Origin: Mya arenaria
Lineage: Eukaryota > Mollusca > Bivalvia > Myida > Myidae
NCBI RefSeq assembly: GCF_026914265.1
Contig: NC_069122.1
Span: forward strand, 39,216,514 to 39,280,513
DNA length: 64,000 nt
Reading direction: 5' to 3'
The position numbers were made by a program, and so were the translations under genes. Under the pieces are notes generated by a model. It saw nothing but the letters and a program-made list of their open reading frames with translations. It was not told where the DNA came from and did not search any database. Numbering within the stretch: the stretch's first letter is position 1; each line of letters starts with the position of its first letter. Shown here piece by piece: positions 47,801 through 58,400 of the stretch.

Positions 47801-48757
47801 CATATGATAAACTGCACACGCACATGATAAACTGCACACGCACATGATAAAGTTCACAAGCACATGATAAAGTGCATACGCACATGATTAACTGCACACG
47901 CACATGATAAAGTGCACACGCATATGATAAAGTGCACATGCACATGATTAACTGCACACGCACATGATGAACTGTACACGCACACAATCATGATAAACTG
48001 CACACGCACATGATAAAGTGCACACGCATATGATAAACTGTACACGCACACAATCATGATAAACTGCACACGCACATGATAAAGTGCACACGCATATGAT
48101 AAACTGTACACGCACACAATCATGATAAACTGCACACGCACATGATAAAGTGCACACGCACATGATAAACTGCACACGCACACAATCATGATAAACTGCA
48201 CACGCACATGATAAAGTGCACACGCATATGATAAAGTGCACATGCGCATGATTAACTGCACACGCACATGATAAACTGTACACGCACACAATCATGATAA
48301 ACTGCACACGCACATGATAAAGTCCACACGCACATAATAAAATGCACAAGCACATGATAAAGTGCACACGCACATGATAAACTACACACGCACATGGTTA
48401 AGTGCATAGCGTACTCGAGTACCAAGCAATTCGAGCATGCTGAAAATGAGAATCAAGTGAATTCCAAAAGAAAACTCGATATGATATCTCTTCGAAACAA
48501 ACTTTGAGAAGAATAAGAAGAAAGCATATTTAACACATTACTAAAACTTATTTTATTAAAAAGACGCCGACAGGATATTTATCTTTAGTTTGCCTTTCGC
48601 TCACATTTCAGACCAGGTGGCTCCCCACATGAAGCTGCGGGGAGGGGTGGAGTTTGTACAGGAAATCCCGCGGACCGCCTCGGGGAAGATCCTCCGGAAG
48701 TCGCTCCGGGAACGCGCGCGGGAGTTTGCAGCGAGCAAAAGTCCGAGAAGCAACTGA
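34011..48757 (+). CDS. Acyl-CoA synthetase, 4-coumarate-CoA ligase/luciferase type
   Basis: Ten exons join in phase to 532 residues, close to the family's usual 540: 34011-34118, 38389-38596, 38871-38977, 39388-39584, 40693-40861, 42424-42595, 45472-45569, 46452-46596, 47058-47306, 48612-48757. All have GT-AG borders. Motifs of adenylate-forming enzymes appear in order: [12 protein letters not shown] (about 181-192), PFFHAYG (223-229), YGMTE (322-326), [14 protein letters not shown] in exon 8, [12 protein letters not shown] (401-412) with Asp403, [13 protein letters not shown] (417-429), and [11 protein letters not shown] with the catalytic Lys510. The enzyme should activate a carboxylic acid with ATP and join it to CoA. 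The natural acid is not predictable, and luciferase activity is not implied. The C-terminus ends SPRSN, not an SKL-type peroxisomal signal, and no signal peptide is seen. The coding exons are GC-richer than their introns. The first intron is 4.3 kb, and introns 6 and 9 hold large minisatellites. Confidence 0.94.
34271..35060. repeat. Repeat segment in ligase intron 1
   Basis: GGTCTCAAAAGCGGTA occurs directly at about 34271 and 35009, close to AAAAGCGGTAG and ACCGCCGGTAGAG variants, and brackets about 0.75 kb. A 17-bp phrase CCGGGGGGGCAAATGTC is doubled at 34314-34347. It is probably a transposon body of unknown class with no coding. Confidence 0.4.
35063..35385. mobile_element. GGCC-ended inverted-repeat transposon (family 5), compact copy
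   Basis: TTGTTTAGGGTAACCTTCCC and TAGGTAGGGTAGGTAGGGAT on the left are mirrored by GTTACTCGAAACAGACATA and TTTTTTAGGCCTTA on the right. A poly-A run lies at about 35117-35132. Related halves are at 1762-1860 and 5893-5962. Confidence 0.6.
35670..35920. mobile_element. Diverged copy of CTCGGCCATTTT-ended MITE (family 6)
   Basis: Shares TCGGCCATTTT, GCCTCGGATATATGC, GGTACATCGGTAGAA, ATTGATTGCCAGTGAA and ATCACTACGCGAATCTA with the complete copy at 40877-41198. The right end is not found. Confidence 0.6.
36323..37247 (+). mobile_element. TTAA-ended MITE (family 2) with tRNA-like core and nested insert
   Basis: TTAAAGGGACTGAACACCTG starts the element and TGCACAGTTGCTTTAA ends it. The matching copy at 61548-62036 is about 489 bp; this one is longer because another MITE sits inside at 36353-36763. 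On the minus strand 36952-36884 reads like a tRNA: TGGTAGCACAGTGGATACTA (box A region) and GGTTCGAATCC (box B at 36894-36904). Confidence 0.75.
36353..36763. mobile_element. Nested GCCCCAATAT-ended palindromic MITE
   Basis: Ends GCCCCAATATCACGAAAGTA and, inverted, GCCCCAATATTACGAAAATA. The next 20 bases (TCAAATCTCAATCTCA) and the inner parts (CATTATGTTGATAAA opposite TTTATCAACATAATG) also pair. It splits the host element between ACACCTG and CTGATTGGC; the undisturbed copy near 61560 reads ACACCAGATTGGC, so CTG is duplicated. Confidence 0.85.
38021..38320. mobile_element. TGCACCAGTC-ended MITE (family 3), complete
   Basis: The left TGCACCAGTCAATTGTAACC and right GGTTACAATTGACTGGTGCA are perfect inverted repeats, each next to a C or G run. 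300 bp, no coding. It sits 68 bp before ligase exon 2. Fragments of the family are at 6560, 46205 and 57165. Confidence 0.9.
38649..38806. repeat. Poly-G run and GAT microsatellite in ligase intron 2
   Basis: A run of about 14 G at 38649-38662 is followed by ATGATG repeats from about 38700 to 38802. The poly-Met and poly-His frames here are by-products. Confidence 0.9.
39148..39250 (+). mobile_element. TACAGTCRAA-ended short element, truncated
   Basis: TACAGTCAAAACTCGCTTAG opens a TCG-rich segment with CTTCGATATAACGAGC and ATTCGATATAACCG, like the complete copies at 39613 and 40355. The inverted right end is not found. Confidence 0.5.
39613..39786. mobile_element. TACAGTCGAA-ended short element in ligase intron 4
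   Basis: The left TACAGTCGAAACTCGCTATG pairs with the right CATAGCGAGTGTTAATTGTA. TCTCGAA and ACTCGAA words recur inside. Style and TA borders suggest a pogo/Tigger-type MITE; superfamily is inference. Confidence 0.6.
39967..40270. mobile_element. CAGTSGCGTAGCTA-ended hAT-like MITE
   Basis: CAGTCGCGTAGCTACATATA and the inverse CCTAGCTACGACCCTG are the ends, flanked by GTGTT and GTTTT (4 of 5 alike). The same family is at 50777-51110. Confidence 0.65.
40355..40528. mobile_element. TACAGTCGAACC-ended MITE in ligase intron 4
   Basis: TACAGTCGAACCCTGTTGGC and the inverse GCCAACGGGGTTCGACTGTA are near-perfect 20-bp ends with TA at both borders. The body repeats GGCTCGA words. 174 bp, 164 bp before exon 5. 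Confidence 0.8.
40877..41198. mobile_element. CTCGGCCATTTTTAT-ended MITE (family 6), complete
   Basis: CGGAGCTCCTCGGCCATTTT and inverted CGGAACTCCTCGGCCATTTT, extending through ATTGAAAACGACCT-like sequence, give terminal repeats of about 35 bp. It begins only 15 bases after the exon 5 donor. Confidence 0.85.
41816..41920 (+). pseudogene. Decayed duplicate of ligase exon 6
   Basis: After TTCACAG, the reading [14 protein letters not shown] matches [14 protein letters not shown] of the true exon at 42424. A one-base deletion (TTTTCAAG against TTTTCCAAG) then shifts the frame, although GGCCAACTACGAT still aligns. The downstream half, including the conserved CGAAPLS part, is absent. It cannot substitute for exon 6. 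Confidence 0.85.
41963..42402. mobile_element. TATACCACG-ended MITE between relic and true exon 6
   Basis: TATACCACGCGATAAATTAC and inverted TATACCACGTGATAAATTAC are the ends, followed by GTAGC/GCTACG words. 440 bp with no coding, filling most of the 608-bp spacing between the two exon 6 copies. Confidence 0.8.
43165..45455 (+). repeat. 33-bp minisatellite in ligase intron 6
   Basis: About 69 units of 33 bp around AAAGATGCTGTTCTACGCAA plus a spacer that is either TCACTTCTCATAC, TGCCTTGTCATCC or TGCCTTCTAATCC. The middle (43860-44820) is the most uniform; the edges drift. Because 33 is divisible by 3 and units lack stops, long frames run on both strands. The array ends about 17 bases before the exon 7 acceptor. 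Confidence 0.97.
45830..45928. repeat. T-rich/TTG low-complexity run with poly-G
   Basis: TTTTTTGTTG-type runs followed by about 14 G in ligase intron 7. No other content. Confidence 0.9.
46205..46301 (+). mobile_element. Right-end fragment of MITE family 3
   Basis: GGCTGGACTGAAAGTCAAAG and the closing GTTTACAATTGACTGGTGCA match the family complete at 38021-38320. It lies in ligase intron 7. Confidence 0.75.
46649..46995 (+). mobile_element. TTAA-ended MITE (family 4), copy 1
   Basis: TTAAAGATACACTCTTACTC starts it and AGAGTGTCACTTTAA ends it, TTAA on both borders. AATTAATATTTTCCATTAAT and GCATTATTTAGTAAG are shared with the copy at 59303-59650. It lies in ligase intron 8. Confidence 0.85.
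47462..48405 (-). repeat. 20-bp minisatellite in ligase intron 9
   Basis: About 45 units of CACACGCACATGATAAACTG with small changes (AAACTG/AAAGTG, ACATGA/ATATGA). At about 47970-48300 a 66-bp block containing CACACAATCATGATAAACTG plus two ordinary units is itself repeated four times. Cys/Val/His-rich frames on the minus strand are by-products. Confidence 0.97.
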
Positions 48758-49800
48758 CATGCCTTTTATTATAAGAGATGTGACATTAATTCACGACCGT
48801 GGCTTTTATAATCGCTCAATTCATTCCGAGGACATTATAGATAAAATAATGTTCAAAATATGGATGACCAAGTAATACTGGTATCACCTTGATGTAGATA
48901 AAGTCTTTGAGGAAGTATTGTGGTAGATATTTTTCAACATGTTCATTGGAAATTTTAATCAGTCAAAGCTTTACTTTTTTGATATCACCGCTTTCAATTG
49001 AAACAATCCATATAATGGACTAAAGACCTTACATAACGAAAGTCGAATGACGGACTTCTCTTTGTAACCTCAGTTTGGGACATAAATGTGTAGGACATTT
49101 AAATCATACCTATTAAAGCTGCACTCTCACAGATTTACCATTTTTACAACTTTTTTTTATTTTTTTGTCTTGGAAAGAGCAAAATTTTGCGTATATATCT
49201 GCAAACCAGTGATAAAAGTTTGCTGACAAAAGATCAGATCGCAGATTTGCATATTTCCGTTCAAAAATCAATGTTTTATGGCTTAAACCGTTCCTAACGG
49301 TTTAAGAAAAAGGCATAAAACATGAATTTTCGAACTTATAACTATAAAGGAGCAAAATTTGTCAACGCGGTCATTGAAACCACCACGCATTATGTTTTAG
49401 TTATCTGGACATGATCATTTTTCCACAATTAACTGTTAAAACATAATTTCACTTTTAAATCCAACGATATGAATGTATTCGTAATATGGCCAGTGCCTCT
49501 AGTTCATTGTCGCATGGTTCCTTGCCGTTTATTTTCGAATATTCTGCTACTGGGCTTGACCATGTAGTTTTCATTGTGTTTGTTTTATTTCTGCATGACA
49601 TACTATACGAGTACGTATACGGATGTGCGAATATGTACATAATAATGCCTTTGAAACAATCACGCTGTTGCCACGACGTTCATTTTATCTTTATAGTTTA
49701 GCTTTGTATCGCTTAATGCTTATTATAAGTTGTATGTTATATAAGGTAACCGTATATTTCATGTATTCATGAAAAGAAATAAAAAAAGATTGATAACAGT
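48758..49800 (+). terminator. Probable 3' UTR of ligase gene with polyadenylation signal
   Basis: Non-coding after the TGA at 48755-48757, with AATAAA at 49778-49783. It contains a partial MITE of family 1 (next entry). A 71-codon frame at 49486 is not supported. Confidence 0.4.
49113..49340 (+). mobile_element. Palindromic MITE family 1, copy D, truncated
   Basis: Begins TTAAAGCTGCACTCTCACAG, has the CTTAAACCGTTCCTAACGGT palindromic centre and breaks off shortly after CATAAAACATGAATTTTCG, without the right end. Confidence 0.8.
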
Positions 49801-50776
49801 GTCATTATGTCTGTTGTATTTTACAGAATACGTATGTTCCTATACTTGGTGATGGGATCCCATGACTTCATATTGGGAACATAATATATATTTTTTCCAA
49901 GAAAAAATACTTATAAAATAGAATAAAAGGGCTGAAAGCCTGTTCACAGGCAATTCAAATCTGACCCAACATATATTTTGAATGGTCTCAAACTGTAACC
50001 GATATGTGCCTGTCAAAAACTAAGAGGAGGTTATGTAAAGAGATGAATTTGTAATAACATTAGCTAGGGTCATAACAGTAACCCATAAACCTATATATAT
50101 ATATATATATGTTCTAGGGTATATAAACATTTTTATTTTCTACGTCACAAGTAATCTATAATGATCTATTCCCCTCGATTCTTCGCAAAGCTTTATTTAG
50201 GATTCTTCGGCGTTCTTTTTTAGTTGCAATCTTATGAATGTACTTAAACAGTGGGTTTTCCATTCGCACTATTTTACACCGAAGCATTATTGTCATGTCA
50301 AAAAGTAGATCTCACGAAACCTGATTTCGATTTGAATTACTAGTCTACCGCCTAAAAAAACGTCAAAAATGCATGAATATACATCCTTGAAGACTTGTAT
50401 TTGCAAACTAAACCTCGGGACCCCTCAAATCACTGACAATATACTTATATCGATTTTTTTTTTCATTCTACTTCCGGGATGATTGATCGAGGGGACTCGG
50501 CATATCATAAAACGAGGTATGTGAAATACTACGCCAACCCTTGCTTCGAAACGGTTTCACACCTTAGACCGATAAGGTGATCATGTCAGTTCATATTCTA
50601 CCATATGGTTTGCCTTGATGTAAGACCAAATAAAAATGTTAAATTTTCTCAAGCACAGCCGCATTCATAATAAAGAGCTAGTCCATATAAACAGCCGCTT
50701 CCCTTATTTCAAAATGAATTTAACAAACACGCTTTTCCGATTTGAATGATACCAAAATGTGCAAATGGACGTCCGG

Positions 50777-51110
50777 CAGTGGCGTAGCTATATATAGGCC
50801 TTGTAGACAAAAAGTGACAAAATTTGAATAAACCAAAACTGCAATAAAAACTAATAGCTGCTCAAACACTTTGAACAATTTAAAAGTTTGTTTTATTACA
50901 TGTATTACCAAAACAAGTTTGGTGTTTATTGCTTGATTTTGTAATTATTGCATATAAATTTAAGTGTGTGTAATGTGCATATAAAATGGATGTAATTGTG
51001 CTTTTTTTTCGCCTGGAATGCTCCGAAATTGCAACATTTGGTTTCTTATTTAGAAAGAAAGCTTGTGGAACCATCGGGCCTACAAGTTTTTAGGCCCAGC
51101 TACGCCCCTG
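50777..51110. mobile_element. CAGTGGCGTAGCTA-ended hAT-like MITE
   Basis: CAGTGGCGTAGCTATATATA and the inverse GCCCAGCTACGCCCCTG are the ends. TCCGG flanks both sides exactly (50772-50776 and 51111-51115). The inside shares AAAACTAATAGCT(A/G)CTCAAA and TTTGAACAA with the copy at 39967-40270. Confidence 0.85.
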
Positions 51111-51407
51111 TCCGGTATTGATCAGTAAAAGTAAGAGGACATAAAACACAAACTACAATAAAGTTATCCCTTATAATATGACATCATTAATAACCAGAAA
51201 GTATTTACCTTTCAAATAATACCAATGACACACAATATTAATGCAATTTTCCAGCTGATTCCGATATATTAAAAATATTTATATCGGCAAGCATATCAGA
51301 TTTTAACTTGGTTGTACCTTGGAGTACTGTAGGATTTGTGATTGCTCCAACGTTGTATACAATATATATACATACCATTTTAATTGCTTAAAAATAACTT
51401 ATGAAGA

Positions 51408-51786
51408 TGTTGGTTTAATTGGCTAGTTTGGGCTATGTAGTAAAATGTTTAATTGGCTAGTTTGGGCTATTTAGTAAAAGGTTTAATTGGCTAGTTTGGG
51501 CTATTTAGTAAAAGGTTTAATTGGCTAGTTTGGACTATTTAGTAAAAGGTTTAATTGGCTAGTTTGGGCTATTTAGTAAAAGGTTTAATTGGCTAGTTTG
51601 GGCTATTTAGTAAAAGGTTTAATTGGCTAGTTTGGACTATTTAGTAAAAGGTTTAATTGGCTAGTTTGGGCTATTTAGTAAAAGGTTTAATTGGCTAGTT
51701 TGGGCTATTTAGTAAAAGGTTTTATTGGCTAGTTTGGACTATTTAGTAAAAGGTTTAATTGGCTAGTTTGGGCTATTTAGTAAAAA
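51408..51786 (+). repeat. 34-bp minisatellite, 11 units
   Basis: Units built on TTGGCTAGTTTGGGCTATTT followed by AGTAAAAGGTTTAA. The GGG is GGA in three units. Very uniform, which suggests recent expansion. Confidence 0.95.
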
Positions 51787-52429
51787 CAATGAGGCTTTAA
51801 CAAAGTCAAATCCCTTTTTTACAAAAGTGGCTAAGAAACTAAACATCTTTTTTTATAATTCATTTATTTAAAGGCCTTCAATTTTGTATCCAACACAAGC
51901 TTCATGTATGTGTAATAGTGTAAGTTAATCTCAGTTATAATAGTTTGATGTAGCCCAAAATTTATTTCCGGTGAAATGTCAAAGAAATATTGCTGAATGC
52001 TTTACTAGTTTTTATCAATAATAGAGGTAAGAGGTTTATTCTATTTATTTGATATTGTTTTCAATTCAATGGTTACATATCTAAGCGTTAAGCTCTGTCA
52101 AAGTCTTTTGTTTTAAAGATAAACTCAAGTTCGTACCCATACGTTTCGAACCATGTTTTATTTTACTTCAAATGTATACATTGTAGTTGCAGACTATGTT
52201 TTCCGTAAATATATGTGTAAACATTAGACACCCATACTAACGCACATTGATTTTGTTTTTAAAAGTGATACTATTTTTTTTAATAAACTCTGATAATTAA
52301 CATTTATGCTATAGCTTCAGAGCAGGTTTATTTCTTTATTGTTTTTATTTTTAAGACAAGTGGTTATAGTGTGGAAATTCTGCAGAGTAGCCATCAACGT
52401 CATTTTGTGGTCGGTAAAGTCGTTCTATC

Positions 52430-55400
52430 ATGACGATTGAAGTTACTGCCCTCTTGAAGCGAGGTACAGTGTTCCTGGCTGGAGAAACTCTGCACTGTGA
52501 TATCACATTTAAAAATGTTGGGCCAGTACAGTAAGTTTGTATACATGTATGTTGAGGGGTAATAGTGAGATGGTTCTGATTGACATTAAATAAAGAAACT
52601 TTAGCTTTCACCCTTCTATATGAGGTTAAAAGGTTTCCATCACTTATTGAAAGAAAAGAAATACTCTTGCTAGAATTGATTGTTCTTCTTTAAAAGAACT
52701 TTGTACATGTACTTTAGAGATAAAAATCAAGTAACAGTTATCAAATTTAATTCATTATCCATCAAAATCATTTTTGTTGGTTTAAACTTATTTGATTTAC
52801 AATAATATTTATTTTTAAAATTAAAAGTTATTTTTCTTGTTGGCATGATGATGCGCAAGAGTGTTGTCTGGTGTTGTGGTGGAAACCGCAGAACTACCAA
52901 CCAAACTCACACGTGCCAATGTGGGGGATTCAACTGCACCCCAAAAATTTGAAACCTGACAAAAAACTTTCTTGTAAAGCCATATTGTATTGTTTGCATC
53001 AACAAAAAAATGTTATTATATGTCTCTGACAACCAAAGGAACACTAGGCAGAAATCCATTTAACAAAAACAAATTGGTGTGGCCTAAGAGGTGGTCCAAA
53101 CACTGTATCACTGCATCTACATTTCTAGTTTAAAATACATTGTATATTCGTTATATCCCTACAGAGAAGGCCCAGACAGTCTGTCGTGGGCAAGTGCTCA
53201 AATCAACTGCCAGTGTTCTGTCAGTGAGAGTCGAGTTTTCCTTCCCAGGATGCACCAGCTGTCTTCAGAAGACATCTCAACCTCAAGTTAGTTTTGTTGT
53301 TTATAGTCTGCTGTGCTTGAAATATTTCAAGTATTTTTTTTTAACAACTTTAGATGTACTCCTATGATATTAAAAAGCACACAACATAGGTGGATGCAAA
53401 AATGCTCTTTTAATTTAATGTATTTTCATGTTTAACTCATTTGACATTAATTATCATAACAAAAACTAAAAAGCTAGTTTGTTTCTGTACAGATAAAAAA
53501 TAGTAACAATATTTGACCCTTTTTAATTGTTTTGTTGCAACGTAGCTTTTATGAAAGGAAATTCATAAAGGCTAATGAAGGCTGTTCAAAGGGAGCTTAC
53601 CCAAAAATACATTCACTAGATTTGGAAGGACAAAAAAAGGTAGTAGAGAGCATAGCCCTATGTGGGCCTTTTGTTTTTTCTCATAAAAATAAGGATATTT
53701 GAAATCTAGTACTTAAACTCTTGTTACCAGTAATATATTTAACATAATCAATTCACACAAAACATGTTCTATATATATATACACAGGTGACACATCATTT
53801 GTTCCCAGCAAAGGCGAGCGAGGACTGACAGTGCTGTCAACGAAGCCTAGAATACTCTTTTGTGACTTGCGAATAGATCCAGGCCAGTCAAAAACCTGTA
53901 AGTTTAAAGGGCCTTTTAATCAAGAGGTTGTGGATTCATTCACCACGAGGGGAACTTTCTTATGGCCTCTAAAAATAGACAACAGTACAACAGTTCTTGT
54001 AAAAATCCCCTGAGGTTATTATGTTGCTTGTTTTTCTAGAAAAATAAGAGATGTGGTTGTTTGTGTCATTGTTTTTGTTTTTCAAAATCTTACACTTGTT
54101 TATAATTATAAACCTATTCATACTAGTTATATATCAGTGATTTCACTTAGTTTACAAACAATGAATATGATAATCCACACATTTATTGTAAGGCCCATAA
54201 TTTTGGCTTTAGTGATTCTTAAGTTACATCCCTTGGTCAACTGAAAAAATAATCAACAACTAAGCTAGCCTCATTGGTCAACTGAAACCAATGAACAAAC
54301 ATTCTCATTAGCATCTAATTTCAGTGCTCTTGTAGTAAATTTCTATTTTGGCTAAAACTGTAAAATGAGTTTTTATGTATACCTGTATCATAATGATATT
54401 TTAATCTTTTTACTGCCTCTTCAGTTACATACAGTGAGATAATACCTGTCGATGCCCCACCCTCCTTTAGGGGCCAGGCGGTGAAGTATTCCTATAAGCT
54501 GACCCTGGGGACACAGAGACTCAACCACCCTACCAAACTGCTCAGAATACCGTTCAGGGTCCTGGTGCTACATGGTAAGGTTTTAAGGGATCTGATCTTT
54601 AAAGTTTGTAAAATCTTGTAAAATTTCGCAACACTGTATTTCTCGTTTTCATGTGTGCGTATTCATTACCATTCATCTACTCTTTTTTTGCTCGACTGGC
54701 CAAAAGGCCAGAAGAGCTTATGTGATTGCGTGGTGTATGTTCGTCTGCTTCTGTTAAAAAATTACCTGCGAACCTTCATAAAGTTTTCAATTTTAATTGT
54801 ATATCAATCAAACTTATACAGTAGATAGATATCCATGAGAGTTTGATTCCTTTCGAAAACCAGTAAGATCCGTCAATGCATGACTGGATTATTATGGCCA
54901 TTTAAATGATTAAGCTTTATCAAAAATATACTGTAAGGGAGACAACTTGTACATAGAGTTGTGTTTTATTGTACTGATACTCTCCTTTTGTCAATTGCTA
55001 CAAATAAGCAGGAAAACATATGGTTCATTAATTGCTTCCCTTAGAATGTGGGTTCAGTATATATCGCCTATTACTAGTATGTACGTGCTTTAGAAAGATA
55101 GATAGATAGATTCATTTTGCAAAGGGGTGCATAATACATGTATGAACAATCAAAACATGTATAGTAAATATAAAAATATGATTTATATCCCATACATGAA
55201 TATATTGATTACCCATGACACACCAGCACGAAGATTAACACAGGAACTGCCATAGAGAATTCTTATTTCCATTGTGATCCTTACTATCAACAAATGTTTT
55301 GATAAAAAAAATACCAAAAAAGTCATGCCAGTAGAGCATAGGGCCTCATGGGTCACTTGTTTATTCTTAGATATTGTCTTATTTGAAGGGAAATGCTTAA

Positions 55401-58400
55401 TCTTCTTGCTGTACATTCTCTAATTTTACGTCCAACCCTTGGCATGATTATCAAAATGTGTTTTAAATGATACATTCTCCGATATTTTTCTTTTCTCTTT
55501 AAATGTTGTTGGTATTTTAATTGTAACAGTTTTTTTTCCACTTTAAACAGGCGTCATTGGTTAACTGAATTTTACCGTAGATGAAATGCCAGGATATTAT
55601 TGTATTATATTACATGCAGGCTAAAAATAGTGAGATAAATCTAGTTAAAGCTCCATTCCGTCACTAATCAATGTACACAAGTTATAATTTCAATTATATT
55701 CTAGATTTTAACTGCATACTATCTATTGTTAAATATGGTTAAATAAGAACCTAAACCCATTTCTGTTTGTGTAATAATTATGATTTATTTTTTAACATTA
55801 AATTTTTGTAAGTTTGAACTATATTCTTTTAATATCAAGCAATGATAGTTTGTTTTCTCAAATTTGGCTGTTTCTTATCACAGTATGTTTTGAAAGCAAC
55901 TTTTAATAAAAATAAGTATGTACATTTTACCTGGGACCAATAACAATCCTACTCCCAGATATTACATACAGTAAACGGCCAGTTATTTTGCTGGGTTATA
56001 CAGGTTTCAATCATTCTTGTGTATTTATTAACATTATCATTAGATGACATATTATAAAAGTGTTTAGAAAGAATTAGTTTTAAAACATAAAGAAAACACT
56101 ATTTGCAGGTTTGAAAAAAGGTAAGATTTTTTATGGAAATGGAATGCTTTTGCCAGAATTTTGTGAATTCCATCCTTTGTCTGTTTTGTTTAAAACTATG
56201 AGGTATTCAATTTATAACGGTATTGGAGTATACAAGAACTAAGATTGATCATGTGGGATTGAATACAGGCTGGGCCAAATTTATTACAGTATAACACAAT
56301 GTGGTAAAATCAGGCGAGAATGCTAGTGCTATGCTACATGTGTAATAAAACATTGGAAGAAAATAGCTATTTAGATAGCGAACCAACTTTAAACTTTGAA
56401 ATACAAGAATTTACCAGTCATACACAAAAGTCTTTACAATAAATATATTCACTTGTATTCAGCATTTGAAATATGCATGTTTATTAGTGAAAGTAAAGAA
56501 AAAAAACTGTTTAGAATCATGGGATTTTATTTTTAAAATAAAAATTGTCGAGGTATTATGATAAGCTTGGTGTCATTGTTGGTATGGTGCAAACACTTTT
56601 ATCTTATCCATGACTAAAAATCTATTCAAGATCTTATTTTACTTGGTAAACATGTTTTCAAAGACAATACGCAAATATATAGCAAGGCTCATAACTCTTC
56701 CTTTTATAGTTGATGATTTATGCCCTTTGATTATCTGAGAGAAAAAAATGATGAGCATTTGCATACCCACAGTCGGATACCCCCGTTACACACAACGTTA
56801 TGCTTCTTTGTGTACCGTGGGCAATTTGGCTAGGAAAATCTCGTAGTCATGAATAATTAATGAGGCAGTTTCATTGTTTCTGCAAAGTACCAGATGCTTT
56901 ACAGTTGAAAAATATTCTGGCGATTGCTGGAGTTGAACCGGGTCCGCCTTCTCAGTACAATAATATTAGGCAGTTGTCAAGACCACATGGCCACAGAGGC
57001 TACTGACACTGTACAGTTATTCAACAATATTTGAGTGTAACATGCAAATTCATTGGAAGAAGGGTTGTCTCTCCTGCCTCATGCATATTCATTAAAACGA
57101 GATTTTGTCAGTCAATTGTCCCACATTATGTATGAAGTGTAACAGAAGAAAGTACAGTGGTTGCCAACGATGTGGCATACCTTCCCCAGCACTGCAGGGC
57201 CACCTGAAAAGTAAAATCACGGCCCATATCCCCAGCTATCCCCGGTATACCCCCGGACCTTGGGGCCCATGGTTACAATTGACTGGTGCATTAGTACTTG
57301 CTAAGCATCTGAAGGGATTAACTATACAACATTTTTTTTGTGTACTTTTCCCTCATAAAACAACAAGTTTGGTAGTTGTAATCCAGTGTTGAATATTCCA
57401 GGTCTGAGAATTAAACATGTCTGTGCTTGTAATGAGAGCATGTGGCAAGGGACGAAATAGCTTTTGAAAATGATTGTAATGATAACAACAACAACAGACG
57501 CAATAATAACTCTGAACTAACAGCATGATATGATTTTGAGGCTGATGTGCAGATGCCATGGTTCCATATAATCATTACATTAGCATTCATTTAAATGGTT
57601 GAGCAAGAATTACGTGCATCTTGTCAATTAACTGTGATAGTAATGACAGGAAGATGACTTTGCATGTTTAAGTTTCAGCATTTTTTGGCAAATTGCTGTA
57701 AAGAAGCTTATTTTCATGACAGAGTTTGATTTTCCGAACACTTTTGTCTGGATGTATCCAGGGGCAGCTCCAGGTTTTGAGGCTGAGGGGGGCACACCCA
57801 GGGGTCATGACTTTGGAAGTCTGCACCCTCTTCTGGACCTGCAAAGTATAGGGTTGAAATTTGGTGTATGGGTGGGGGGAGGAAGAGTGGGATATGTTCC
57901 TTAAATAAAAGTTCTGACTAGTTTAGTCTAAATTAGTGCATTCTGCTGTATTCGGGGTTTATTGGTCTCCCAAATGGACATTAAATGTCTAATTGGGCAA
58001 TTTTTAGGTGGCGAGGGATGGATGGTGTTTTCTAAATCCAATCCCCTGACTCTGAGGTAGTGAAAATTGTCAAAATCCATACAAAAGGGATGCTCCATGC
58101 ATCGATAATCCTTTATGATATAAACTCTGCCAACTGTATTTCGGTGGCGGTCTTATGGTACCGTACTGCCTCTCCGGATTTACCCACTGTCCCCTATATG
58201 CCCCTATTTGATTTAAAGCTGCACTCTCACAGATTGAACGTTTTGACTTTTTTTATTTTTTGTCTTGGAGCGAGCCAATTTTTTTGCGAAAATTCATGGA
58301 AACCAGTTATATAAGACTGCTGACAAAAAAATCAGATCACAGATTTTTATATATAAGTTCAAAAATTGATATTTTAAGAAGTAGTAACAGTTTAAGCCAT

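Larger units (their letters stand above)
49801..52429. other. Intergenic region between ligase and RGP1
   Basis: No gene is seen beyond the transposon at 50777 and the minisatellite at 51408. The RGP1 promoter should lie before 52430, but no distinct core element stands out. Confidence 0.4.

Noticed and set aside
47461..48373. Cys/Val-rich minus-strand frames
   Set aside because: By-products of the 20-bp repeat in intron 9, with a new frame at each length change.
48654..48875. 73-codon frame overlapping ligase exon 10
   Set aside because: Out-of-frame shadow of a GC-rich true exon; the phase-consistent frame encodes the conserved SGKILRK motif.
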